35,000 nt of DNA from Boothiomyces macroporosus (Eukaryota > Chytridiomycota > Chytridiomycetes > Rhizophydiales > Terramycetaceae), in the NCBI GenBank assembly GCA_027604185.1, contig JADGKB010000126.1, positions 1-35,000 on the forward strand. Reading direction: 5' to 3'. The position numbers and the translations under genes were made by a program. Below, piece after piece: positions 9,993 through 18,277 of the stretch. The notes below the pieces were generated by a model. That model ran no database searches. It was not told the DNA's origin and was given only the letters and a program-made list of their open reading frames with translations. Position 1 is the first letter of the stretch, and every line of letters begins with the position of its first letter.

Positions 9993-11207
9993 CTAATCCC
10001 ATCCCTCGTCATCTTCATCTTCATCTAAAATGAACTGAAAAATACCTTGGTCACTTTCACTAGCTTCTACTGCTGCTCTTCTCATTAGTATGGCGGCAAC
10101 TTCTGACGGTTCGCTCGCTTTTTTCTTTTCTTTCTGAGACAATTCTGGCCCTGTTGTTTTCTTTAGCACAAACTGTATTAGCAATTAGTACTTGTTTGCT
10201 TCGAATGTCGCCTAGGAACCCGTTTATGTTGGAAGAAGTCTCTGACGTACCTGCTGCTGGAGTAGCTGGAGTAGCTGGAGTAGCTGGTGTTCCAGGAGCT
10301 GGTGGTGCACCTCCAGGTGGTGGAGGGGGTGGTGCAAGCATTGCTGGAGGACTATATTAAAATAAAAGTACGGTGGTGGAGGAGGAGGTGCTGCTTTTGG
10401 TGGAGGAGCAGCTTTAAACGCACTCGCAGGACTGGGAATATTTGGTGTGGAGGGTGTATCAGCTTTAACCCTTTCTCTAGTCTTTGCAGTGCTAGTAAAC
10501 AACCCAGGCGACTTTGGCGCATTATCTGGTGTTTGGTCATCTCTATCCAACGTAATCGACAATCTTCGCATATCGGTACTAGTCTTGACTCTTCTCTTTG
10601 CTCTCTTGCTATCTTGATCCTTTTGCAGCAGAATTTTCCATTCTTCAACAAAGAATTCTGGGTACGAGAATAGTTTCATGCATGATATTCCGTCTGTCCT
10701 GAATTGATCAAGTACTTCTAATGGCGGAACTGGCGGACACGATTCTAGATAGGTTGTGACAAATGTGGGTTTGGTTTTTGGAACAAAGACGTTGCTAGTA
10801 ATAAAATGCTGCGATTTCCAACAGTTTCCTGGGTTAATTAGTCTTACTTTCTCTATTAATTGGTTTAACTTCTGTAGAAACGCCTTTCTGGAATTCATTG
10901 ACTTTATCTCCTATTAAATCCAGCTTTGTTTGTAAATGATTGATCCTGTTTGATATCCTGATGGTGTGATTCGCCAAATCTTTTCATTATTTCGGAATTA
11001 CCTACAAATAACTCGCTAGCATGAGATGAAAAGTCTGATAACTGATCCAGTAAGCGTGTTAGTTGCATGAATGGCATCTGGATTAATCAAAAGTACTTTT
11101 TTTAATGCAAAAAGGTAGGGCGGATCAACGCCCACTCCAGAAGTATCTAGTTCTGGGATATTTAGCGATATTGGGCCTGCTGCAATTACTCTGTGTGGGA
11201 ATGCCAT
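9993..11207 (-). CDS. SCAR: SCAR/WAVE actin-nucleation promoting factor (6-7 exons)
   Basis: Removing introns 11078-11096, 10980-11001, 10829-10847, 10352-10371 and 10173-10191 (19 to 22 nt) gives 371 aa. The N-terminal SCAR homology domain includes a coiled-coil-like part (about residues 63-100) and CPPVPPLEVLDQFR at 137-150, followed by LFSYPEFFVEEW. A Pro-rich region spans about 240-290. A WH2 motif, FLGDIRSKQFVLKK, is at about 304-317 and is formed only after splicing. Central and acidic parts follow (VAAILMRRAAVEASESD, then DEDEDDEGWD with the final Trp). A possible sixth 21-nt intron at 10025-10045 would remove seven hydrophobic residues from the acidic tail and improve the match. SCAR activates Arp2/3 within the WAVE complex for branched actin. 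Its retention suggests crawling cells. Confidence 0.92.
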
Positions 11208-11333
11208 TTACGAAAAAGTTCAGACGCGTTTTTTCATGTTTCAAAGTCAGCCACACCACTATGGGTTCACTTCAAAGAACAAAAGGTACATTAAAAATGA
11301 ATATATTAAAAACAAGAATGAAAATATAATAGC

Positions 11334-11891
11334 TTATTCGGCAGTGGAATCTCCGCTATTATCGTTTTGACCAGAATCAGCAGGCGATTCATATTCATCG
11401 GTTTTTTGATATTTCTGGAAGCGCTCTCCAGTCTGGAACTGTCTTATCAGTTCAGCTTCAGCTTCAATGTTGGATATAGCTTTGGTTCTAGCTTCAATCC
11501 TGATATGCTTTGCCCATTCAATTCCACACCGCTATTGTTAGTTAAATCTTACATTGCACAGGCTTCTAGCTCCGGTCGGACCTTTTCTCCATTGAGCCGT
11601 TTTATGACATTTGCACCACAAACATTCCCCAATTGAGGCAGTATGCTGGGCGACTTTACGTTTCTTGCCCATCTTTGGCTTCCTTTCAATCTTTTTAGCT
11701 TTGCTGTTAATTACTCTATTCATTCTGTTCATTCTCTTGATCAAAGATGACGAATTAATTTTGTGCACTGCAGGTTGTAGTGTATATCCGTACGCTGGAG
11801 CCGGCTGTTCGACAATCTCGATCGAGAATGTGATACCCATCATATTGCGGATCAAGTCAGATGGATGCGGAGGGTTTTTTCTTGGAGCCAT
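11334..11891 (-). CDS. GATA zinc-finger factor 1 (2 exons, 178 aa)
   Basis: Exon 1 (11553-11891) and exon 2 (11334-11531) are separated by a 21-nt intron at 11532-11552, inside the zinc finger. The finger reads CLWC, an 18-residue loop with [14 protein letters not shown], then CNRCGIEWAKH: a CX2CX18CX2C finger most like the white-collar/plant type. The N-terminus carries MAPRK, then GITFSIEI, then VHKINSSSLIKRM, all shared with the two GATA genes at 15180 and 16194. A basic patch (KKRK) precedes the finger. The C-terminal tail is acidic. It should bind GATA sites in DNA; targets are unknown. No PAS domain is present, so it is not a full photoreceptor. Confidence 0.9.
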
Positions 11892-11952
11892 GATAGATTA
11901 ATTAGTTGGGGTGGAAGTTTTAAAAGAAGCTTTTGAAACTTTTTCACAGCAG

Positions 11953-11966
11953 TGCATTTTGATTGG
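11953..11966 (-). promoter_or_regulatory. CCAAT-containing element shared by two GATA promoters
   Basis: The minus strand reads CCAATCAAAATGCA, 62 nt before the start of GATA factor 1. The identical 14 bases occur in the same orientation upstream of GATA factor 2 (14901-14914). It contains a CCAAT box and may bind a HAP/NF-Y complex. The rest of this divergent 300-bp region (11892-12191) shows nothing else I can identify. Confidence 0.5.
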
Positions 11967-12191
11967 CTGAAAACAGTGCCCGAACTTTCGAGTGTGGCGA
12001 TGAGGAATTGCAAGTCGCCAAAAACTGTTTGAGATTTAACTAGTTTGGGATGGGCAGATAAATCGAAATAGGGATGGAATTCACCGCATCGTCCTGTATT
12101 ATCAGAGAATAATTCACTGCGATTGATTGCTGTGCAGTGACTCATCTCTGGAAACAGACTTTTAGTTTTTCCTCAAGGTGAAACAGAAAGC

Positions 12192-12479
12192 ATGACTTTT
12201 CAAGAACACAAGATTTACGCACCTCCACTTACATCAAAGTGGACCCATGACCAGTCGATGTCATTTGATTCATCGCAAATTAAACTCGTAATCGCAATCA
12301 TTCTCAAATGTTCTATTGTAATCTGCTTTTTACTCTTATGTAATTCCAAATATAGCAACCTAAAGAGAACCGTCGGAGATTTAAAAAAAGGAGCGCTTCA
12401 ACTGGAAGATGAAATCTCTATCATGTTGATTCAACGGGTTTGTTTCGGGTTAAAAGTACTCAGTTGTCAATCAGTTTAA
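12192..12479 (+). CDS. Small single-pass membrane protein, hypothetical (95 aa)
   Basis: The ATG-started frame encodes a polar N-terminus, one clear membrane helix at residues 30-50 (rich in Ile, Leu, Val and Cys) and a charged, possibly coiled C-terminal part. No family is recognised. A 19-nt GT-AG stretch at 12439-12457 resembles the local introns. If spliced, the tail would change and run on to about 12532. As written, the end overlaps the tail of the Rxt2-like gene by four bases. It could also be a chance frame. Confidence 0.4.
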   Translation: MTFQEHKIYAPPLTSKWTHDQSMSFDSSQIKLVIAIILKCSIVICFLLLCNSKYSNLKRTVGDLKKGALQLEDEISIMLIQRVCFGLKVLSCQSV

Positions 12480-13132
12480 ATTCCTAGTTTATTCGCCAAA
12501 TCTTTCTTTTGCAGATGCGCTTTGATCAGCAGCTTCCTAATATCCTGTACTTTTTCAATATGCTCATTCACCACACACGTAAACTCCTAAATTAGAATCA
12601 ATTACATCTGCAACTTCCTTGAATTCCACTAAATCGTCAACAGGAATCGATTGAAATAATCCTTCGGTTTCTGGATCAATACCTTCCAATATTCTATCAA
12701 GAATCAGCAAATCGCGATGTAAATGCCCCTCAACTTCCACTTGTCGCATCAGTTCTCGAGAGAGCAAATCCACAATCCTAGATTTCAAAGTCTTTTTTAT
12801 CGATTCAATGTATCTACAATCCTCCAACTTTTCAGGAATCTGCCATATATCTATATTAACTGCGATAACCTTCAATTTTGATATTGTTGTATGGATCTTC
12901 ATCCGGATTCTTTCTTTTTTTCACAATCGCTTTTCGTTTGCCAAATGGTTGGATCTATATTAATGAGTAATACATCTTGGTCTTCATCTGGTGGTGTTAG
13001 CGGCCAGAGGGATGGTCGTGATATTATATCCGTTCCTGGCAATAGCGCAACTCGTAGTTTATTGCCTCTGTTGTTGGGTCTGTACAAGTGGGACAAGTCT
13101 ATTTCGTTTGATTCCGTTTTGCTTTCTGTCAT
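12476..13132 (-). CDS. RXT2: Rxt2-like subunit of the Rpd3L histone deacetylase complex (4 exons, 199 aa)
   Basis: Introns at 12955-12973, 12851-12869 and 12587-12605 are all 19 nt. Their removal gives a single 600-nt frame from ATG 13132. The N-terminus has NRGNKLR at residues 21-27, then a basic stretch (KRKAIVKKRKN) and EDPYNNIKIEDIWQIP at about 72-87. This order of RGNKL, basic patch and DPY..I.IE.I(L) is what I know from the Rxt2 N-terminal domain. The rest is helical, with a Glu/Leu-rich region and a basic C-terminal helix. In yeast Rxt2 is a structural part of the large Rpd3 deacetylase complex in the nucleus. The match is by motif only, so the family call is tentative. The gene model is firmer. 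Confidence 0.6.
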
Positions 13133-13547
13133 TTATGAAAAAACATTTTTTCAAATTGAATTACACGAGTTGAGCATGGGGCTTGAATTGGTTGGAATTT
13201 CATCTTGGAGATAATTGCTATTTGATTTTGAAATCTTTATTGATTTGGCTTTGCAATAGTTGGGTGGACTGTCTTATTTTGGAATGCTTGAGTTTGATTT
13301 GCAGGACTGTAGAATTTTGGATTCGGGTTGTTTTATTGACGGGATTATGAATCATGTTCGCTTTCTATTGTGTGGATGAACTAAAACTTGAGAACAGCCA
13401 AATGTATAATCGTTAATTTTATGCGATCCTAATGTAATACACTACCGAGGTATACTTTGGTAATGGCGATTTGTATTCAAAGATTTGAAATATTTAACTA
13501 GCGATATTCACAAGATGGTAGAATTACAGATTTATTATTGGTATGGA

Positions 13548-13778
13548 CTATACTTCAACAACAACTCTGTGCAATTCCATACCACTCCTGTTGAATTCAC
13601 CAGCAATCCCCAAATGATTAATCGCACTATTAATTTCAGATAATAAATCAGTTCTATCGATGGTTGGTAGAAATATCAATTCTTTTCGTTGGGAAAATTT
13701 ATAGATGAGAATAGAGTTGAGTAGAATTGAAACCAAAAGCAAGCTGGAGATTATACATAGAATGCTTATTTCATTCAT
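13548..13778 (-). CDS. Small membrane-anchored ORF, hypothetical (76 aa)
   Basis: The first in-frame ATG is at 13778. Residues 5-27 form a strong hydrophobic helix, followed by a basic stop-transfer stretch (KFSQRKE) and a polar domain with regular helix-like spacing. No homology is recognised and no intron is apparent. The clean membrane helix plus positive-inside pattern is the only support. Confidence 0.35.
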   Translation of the reverse strand: MNEISILCIISSLLLVSILLNSILIYKFSQRKELIFLPTIDRTDLLSEINSAINHLGIAGEFNRSGMELHRVVVEV

Positions 13779-14052
13779 TGATATCCACAGCAAATCTCTT
13801 GTTTTTAATGAGTGTTGGTCATAGTCACTGTCAAAAATAGAACAGCCTGCAAAGAGACCTGCAAAGAGAAACTTTAATCAAAACTGCTTTGTGGCCTGAA
13901 ATAGATCCAGTTGTTGTATAAGCTATTCAGCTTTTGTTCGAGTTTTGAAAGTAAACTCACTGAATCACAAAGTAGAGCTAAAAGTAGAAATCGTGGATCT
14001 TGAACATTGATTACCCTTCCATTCTAATTTGAATAATGATAGTCCTTCCAGT

Positions 14053-14283
14053 CTAGTTTAATTGCTTCAGTGGAGAAACCATTTCAACATGAAATTCAAA
14101 CTTGGCAATCCAACTTTGGGGTACAAATCGAAACGTTGGCCTATCATTACTCGCTATCAAGCACGGTTTGCCCATTGATGAGAGGCTTTCAATAGTATTG
14201 ATGCAGCGCTCTAGCAATCGAATCAATCGACTATTGCAGTATCTTATTGTGATCGCTACGTCAGTGGGCAAGTAGATAAACAT
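14053..14283 (-). CDS. Small ORF, hypothetical (76 aa)
   Basis: An ATG-started frame of 76 codons with mixed composition (three Cys, several aromatic residues, no membrane helix). I recognise no domain. It could be one exon of a gene with micro-introns, but I found no neighbouring frame that joins by a GT-AG segment of 18 to 22 nt. A chance frame is quite possible. Confidence 0.25.
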   Translation of the reverse strand: MFIYLPTDVAITIRYCNSRLIRLLERCINTIESLSSMGKPCLIASNDRPTFRFVPQSWIAKFEFHVEMVSPLKQLN

Positions 14284-14900
14284 CTTTGATAGTACAGCAA
14301 ATCTCCATCTCTTAATGAGGCGTCACTAATGAATTAAGGGACCTATTGCATAATAGCTCCCAGACGGAACAATTATAGTACTGATAAGCATATTTTAGCC
14401 TCACTATTGCTTTATCGCTCCTGCATCTATAGACTGCTCTGCTTTATTTACAACTCAAGATTGACATGAGATCTCAAATAAGCTATTCCCTGTCAAAGCC
14501 CGCCAATCCGTAGAAAAAGATCAACTTTGGTTTGATTTTTGAATTTCCGCACCTCAATTGACGATTTACAAATCTAAATCGGGCTAGTAATAATGAGAAA
14601 TGCTTGCGAAATATGGTTTTTCAATTTAACAATCACAAGGGAAGACTGTGAAAAAGAAAATTGCCTTTTTAGAAGATTTTTCATTCAAAGATCCACGAGG
14701 TCTTTCCAGTGCGGTGATTTAATCCGGGGTTACGTTCAGGTGCTTGTGCTATGCCTAGTTCTATTATTAATATCGTTATCCTCTTGGATTTTTGATTCAA
14801 TCAAAGTTTATCCTTTGCTCATTTGTATTTTCTCTTCACGTTTATCTTCACGTTTCTCTTGGGGGTAATCAGGCCCCAGACTTGAGCGATTAAATTTCAT

Positions 14901-14914
14901 CCAATCAAAATGCA
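14901..14914 (+). promoter_or_regulatory. CCAAT-containing element upstream of GATA factor 2
   Basis: CCAATCAAAATGCA, identical to the element before GATA factor 1 and in the same orientation relative to its gene, but 266 nt before the start codon instead of 62. Confidence 0.5.
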
Positions 14915-15179
14915 ATGTTTTTCTTTCAACAGTGACCAGACCCCACGTTTCTCTAGATATTTACCATTAAACATCCAAATGCTTGGGTAGTCGCCTTGTA
15001 TTTTTACGTGCGGATTGGAATTATTTTGCTTTATCCTTTGGGAAAAAGTCTGGTCGGTTTAGGTGGGAAAAGCACTCTTTTAAGCTCTTTATAATGGAGA
15101 TGAGTGGCACTCCCACTTTAAGCCTGTGGTTCCTGACAAAGACTATTTAATCCCACATAATTCGCCCAGATTTATCAAC

Positions 15180-15764
15180 ATGGCACCAAGGAAAATCACT
15201 CCAGTATCGCAGCAACAGCTTAAATCTTTAAAGGGCATCACATTCTCATTTGACCTGTCGCCTGTTAGAACTACTATCATCAAGTCTGATGGTTACTTGC
15301 CTCCAATAGAACCTATTTCTCCCCCACCTTCTCCTTCTTCCACTACTACTTGTGTTGCACCAAGCCCATCTACGTACAGTCTTAAGCCAAATGTACACCG
15401 TATTACCGTTGAATCGCTGTTGAATAGACTAGACTCTGGTGACGAAACTACAGAAATCGGCTCTGATAGATCTCCACCTTCGCCAAAATGTGAAATCCTG
15501 ATTCCTTTGAAGCGAGAATCTGGTGTTGGCCGCAAACGCAAATTATCTTACTCTCCTTCTGCAAATCACTGTGGATGGTGCCAATCAAACAAAACTGCGC
15601 AGTGGAGAAAAGGACCTGCTGGCCCTAGAACGCTATGTAACGCTTGTGGCCTTGAATGGGCCAAGCAAATCAGACAGGCGTCTACTCGCTACGCTGTCTC
15701 ACTCAAGGAAGCTGAAAATAGACTTGTATCCAATCCAGAACTCATCCGCATTGTAACTAATTGA
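15180..15764 (+). CDS. GATA zinc-finger factor 2 (intronless, 194 aa)
   Basis: I start at the ATG at 15180 because MAPRK there matches the starts of both paralogs; the frame is open further upstream without an [11 protein letters not shown] lies near residue 20, a Pro/Ser-rich linker follows, then [14 protein letters not shown], a basic GRKRK patch and the finger: CGWC, an 18-residue loop with [18 protein letters not shown], then GLEWAKQ. It differs from GATA 1 and 3 by having no intron in the finger, so the CNAC codons are continuous. The finger type resembles white-collar proteins; no PAS domain is present. It is a probable nuclear transcription factor with unknown targets. Confidence 0.92.
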   Translation: MAPRKITPVSQQQLKSLKGITFSFDLSPVRTTIIKSDGYLPPIEPISPPPSPSSTTTCVAPSPSTYSLKPNVHRITVESLLNRLDSGDETTEIGSDRSPPSPKCEILIPLKRESGVGRKRKLSYSPSANHCGWCQSNKTAQWRKGPAGPRTLCNACGLEWAKQIRQASTRYAVSLKEAENRLVSNPELIRIVTN

Positions 15765-16193
15765 TTTCTTTTTTTAAAAATGTAAAATAAAAGCTCTATA
15801 TTTATACCTAACCTTTAATTCATTGCTCATCTCCAATGTTACTAATTTAGAAGCGCACTATCGCGGATTGCTCAATCTTATGGACAGCAATTTAATTCTA
15901 ATTCGGGCTGGGTTTTCATCTCCCATTCTACATGTAAATTAAATTGACCGCACTTGAACCTTGTGATTCAAAAATATCAGAGATTTTGTCCGCCGGACAG
16001 ACAAACGCAGAAACGCTCTTGGTGGGTATGTATTTCCTGCAGTTTATCCCTACACCACCACAGGTCTCACCACTGGTAACTCACACTCTGAACAAGTACT
16101 CTTTTGCAGTTGGAAAACGGCAAATTTCCGAAATGGTAAGTCTCGTACCAACCGCAAGAGGTGAAAATATTTTTCTCTGTAGTATTGTAGATA
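15765..16193. other. Intergenic region between GATA factors 2 and 3
   Basis: Just after the GATA 2 stop is an AATAAA (about 15786), a likely polyadenylation signal. A plus-strand frame from 15944 runs into the start of GATA 3 in another phase and has no domain similarity, so I treat it as chance. Confidence 0.5.
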
Positions 16194-16717
16194 ATGGCTC
16201 CAAGGAAACAGAAGCCGTTAGCACAAGATATAGTGAAGAACACTAGAGGAATAACATTCTCTTTTCAGTTACAACAAGAACAAACACCTGCCTCATCGCC
16301 CACAGTTACACCAGTCTCTTCTCCAAAAGAAGAAACTGAATACAATCTATCAGTCAATGTACATACAATCACATCAACATCGCTATTGAATAGACTTCAA
16401 AGTGAACCTGAATCCAGACCTCGTAAACGAAAGATTACCCAATCAACATCACAACCAGGAGAATGCCAATGGTGTTTCACTAAAAAAACTGCCCAATGGC
16501 GAAAAGGCCCAACTGGTGCTCGCGGGCTTTGCAACGTAAAATAAACTAATTATAGAGATGCGGAATCGAATGGGCCAAACAGATTAAGCAAGAAGCTAAA
16601 CAATTTGGAATTAGTAATACTGAGGCTGAACAGCGCTTGGTCGGTACTTACAGGACCAGCGAGAGGTTTATTAAATTCTCCAAGGAGCATTTGGAGAATA
16701 ATGATAATTTAGAATAG
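16194..16717 (+). CDS. GATA zinc-finger factor 3 (2 exons, 167 aa)
   Basis: Exon 1 is 16194-16535. A 20-nt intron (16536-16555) interrupts the finger directly after CN, and exon 2 runs 16556-16717. Spliced, the finger reads CQWC, an 18-residue loop with [14 protein letters not shown], then CNRCGIEWAKQ. MAPRK, GITFSFQL and NVHTITSTSLLNRL are in the same order as in the paralogs, then PRKRK. The intron sits at exactly the same codon boundary as in GATA 1. Without splicing the frame ends inside the finger and would lose the last zinc ligand. Expected role: nuclear DNA binding at GATA sites. Confidence 0.92.
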
Positions 16718-17190
16718 GTTTTTAAATAGATTTTTTTATTATTTTCTTCCTAATTTGCTTTAATTACTTGGGCTTCAAGATGTGGTCGTATGACCAACTG
16801 CGGAATGTGTGGAATTGTGTGCAATAACAACGCAAAGCTGCGTGCTCATCAGCTACTATATTATTCCGTTTCGATAAATTATCAGATAGATCCAACTCTT
16901 TGACAGCTAGGCGGCTATGACGTACTATTGCATCAAGAGGATTAGCAGTAATGCAAAGCCAAATTTGAAAAAGTGCGATGGTGGTTTGGTCGCCTGGTTG
17001 CTGCACTGTGATCAGACAATCAAAATTCAAACTGGATGGTATCCATCTAAGCAGAACCTAACCGCACTGTAGCACCGAAATGATAACAGCTATCAATTTC
17101 AATGTCTATTGTTCCTGTTGATCTTGTACCACCTTTGGCTGGCTTGATTGCCACGTCTTTTTTTTCCAGTTTTTTCTTAATTAAAAAGCA
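16718..17190. other. Region crossing the left duplication breakpoint
   Basis: The direct repeat begins at 16818 inside this stretch. A minus-strand frame of 88 codons (16764-17030) crosses the breakpoint but has no ATG, no upstream exon I can join and no known domain. The right part, just before the MBOAT start, is rich in poly-T and poly-A. Confidence 0.5.
16764..17030 (-). pseudogene. Possible remnant ORF spanning the repeat start
   Basis: 88 codons open on the minus strand without an ATG; the only nearby ATG (17049) leads to a quick stop. In copy 2 the matching region (25909-26122) lacks the 3' end, carries a 1-nt insertion that breaks the frame and one synonymous change. This fits a truncated duplicate losing its frame, but a chance frame is equally possible. 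Confidence 0.2.
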
Positions 17191-18252
17191 ATGGAGCAAC
17201 AGATAAAAACACTGCTATTAATCACAACATTCAATTACTTGCTCGGCATTATTTATAACAAGATTAACATACTCAAATGGCGTCATTATTACTCGCCGCT
17301 TGTCGTCGCTATACCTTTTGTACTCACTAATAACATTCCTAGCTATCTGTTGATCCTATCGCTTGGGTACTTGTCGTATTATTTGATCAAATACAATGCG
17401 CATGCTTATTGGATGCCTTACCTGGTGTATATGCTCTGTGCTGCTGGAATGGCGCTTGGATGCTGGTCAGATTTTGTGGTCAAACTAGGGCTAGTTCATG
17501 TAATCAAGAAAATCATTGGATTCTGTTGGAACGTTTACGACTCTGCGGAGCCTGTGTATCATTTAGAAATCAAGGACTTGTCTGAAAGTCATGAACTGGT
17601 GGAAACCAAACCGAAACCACGGAATGTGAATGAAAAGGAAGTGATTTATGATATCCCTCGATGTAGGGAGTACCTCGGCTACTTGTTTTTCTTTCCTTCC
17701 TTTTATTTCGGGCCTTCACTCACATTCAATCAGTACCGGAAATCAATAGAAAAGAAGTCAGTGTCATTTGTGATTCCGATTATAGAAACCTTTTTCACTA
17801 CACTTGCAGCTTGTCTGTTTCTGATCAAGTTTGGCAAGGGATCTCTGGGATACGTTCTAGTTGGAGGATTAGTAGTTAGAATTGGGATGTTTGTCTTTTA
17901 CAAGGCAAGCGAAGGCGTAATGATCCTGTGTGGTGTCGAAAGCGACGAACCTGTGGATCGTATTGGTTTCTTGACAAACACATATCTGTACGGACCGCTT
18001 TTCTCATCATCTCTAGCCCTCGTGAATGAAATCAAAATGCAAAACAGAATATTAAACTATGTAATCAGGGAGCTGTACTTGAACTACTGCTTCTATTCTG
18101 TAGTATATCCAGGATTCGACGGTTACTCGGGAGTGTATTTTGTTGGGCACTTGATGGTCTTTGGGCTTTTGCTTTGGAGACTGGCGAGCCATGGAGAAAA
18201 GAGTGCGAGCACTGGTATTGAATGGGTCTGTAAAAAGCTAATATCTTTATAA
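17191..18252 (+). CDS. Divergent MBOAT-like membrane protein, copy 1 (353 aa)
   Basis: A very hydrophobic protein with about eight membrane segments. The best family match is the MBOAT lysophospholipid acyltransferase (ALE1/LPCAT) group: FFPSFYFGPSLTFNQYRK at about 167-184 matches the conserved F(P/S)..GP....Y segment, and the end has the layout of the active-site region. It is short (353 versus roughly 450-620 residues). Where the family has SAxWHGxxPGYY, this protein has SVVYPGFDGYSG at 303-314, so the catalytic His appears replaced by Pro307. The upstream WN motif also seems lost (IKMQN at 281-285). It may be a non-catalytic relative or act differently. There is no intron. Only 25 bp separate it from DLH1. 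Confidence 0.55.
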   Translation: MEQQIKTLLLITTFNYLLGIIYNKINILKWRHYYSPLVVAIPFVLTNNIPSYLLILSLGYLSYYLIKYNAHAYWMPYLVYMLCAAGMALGCWSDFVVKLGLVHVIKKIIGFCWNVYDSAEPVYHLEIKDLSESHELVETKPKPRNVNEKEVIYDIPRCREYLGYLFFFPSFYFGPSLTFNQYRKSIEKKSVSFVIPIIETFFTTLAACLFLIKFGKGSLGYVLVGGLVVRIGMFVFYKASEGVMILCGVESDEPVDRIGFLTNTYLYGPLFSSSLALVNEIKMQNRILNYVIRELYLNYCFYSVVYPGFDGYSGVYFVGHLMVFGLLLWRLASHGEKSASTGIEWVCKKLISL

Positions 18253-18277
18253 AGTAATTCAATTTTTTCAATTTTTC

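Larger units (their letters stand above)
13133..15179. other. Gene-poor 2-kb region
   Basis: It lies between the Rxt2-like gene and GATA factor 2. I find only two weak minus-strand ORFs (listed separately) and a weak plus-strand frame at 14593-14868. The last ~300 bp should hold the GATA factor 2 promoter, including the CCAAT element at 14901 and a TTTATAAT at about 15089. No repeat, RNA gene or mobile element was recognised. Confidence 0.5.

Noticed and set aside
10154..10673. Plus-strand Gly/Ala/Val-rich frames opposite SCAR
   Set aside because: They are the antisense of the proline-rich region of SCAR.
14593..14868. Plus-strand frame of 91 codons with a hydrophobic stretch, ATG start
   Set aside because: Ends in the GATA 2 upstream region, has no recognisable domain, and its codon pattern looks like AT-rich intergenic DNA. 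No intron joins it to another frame.
15944..16246. Plus-strand frame overlapping the GATA 3 start in another phase
   Set aside because: No ATG at its start and no similarity; it overlaps a well-supported gene.
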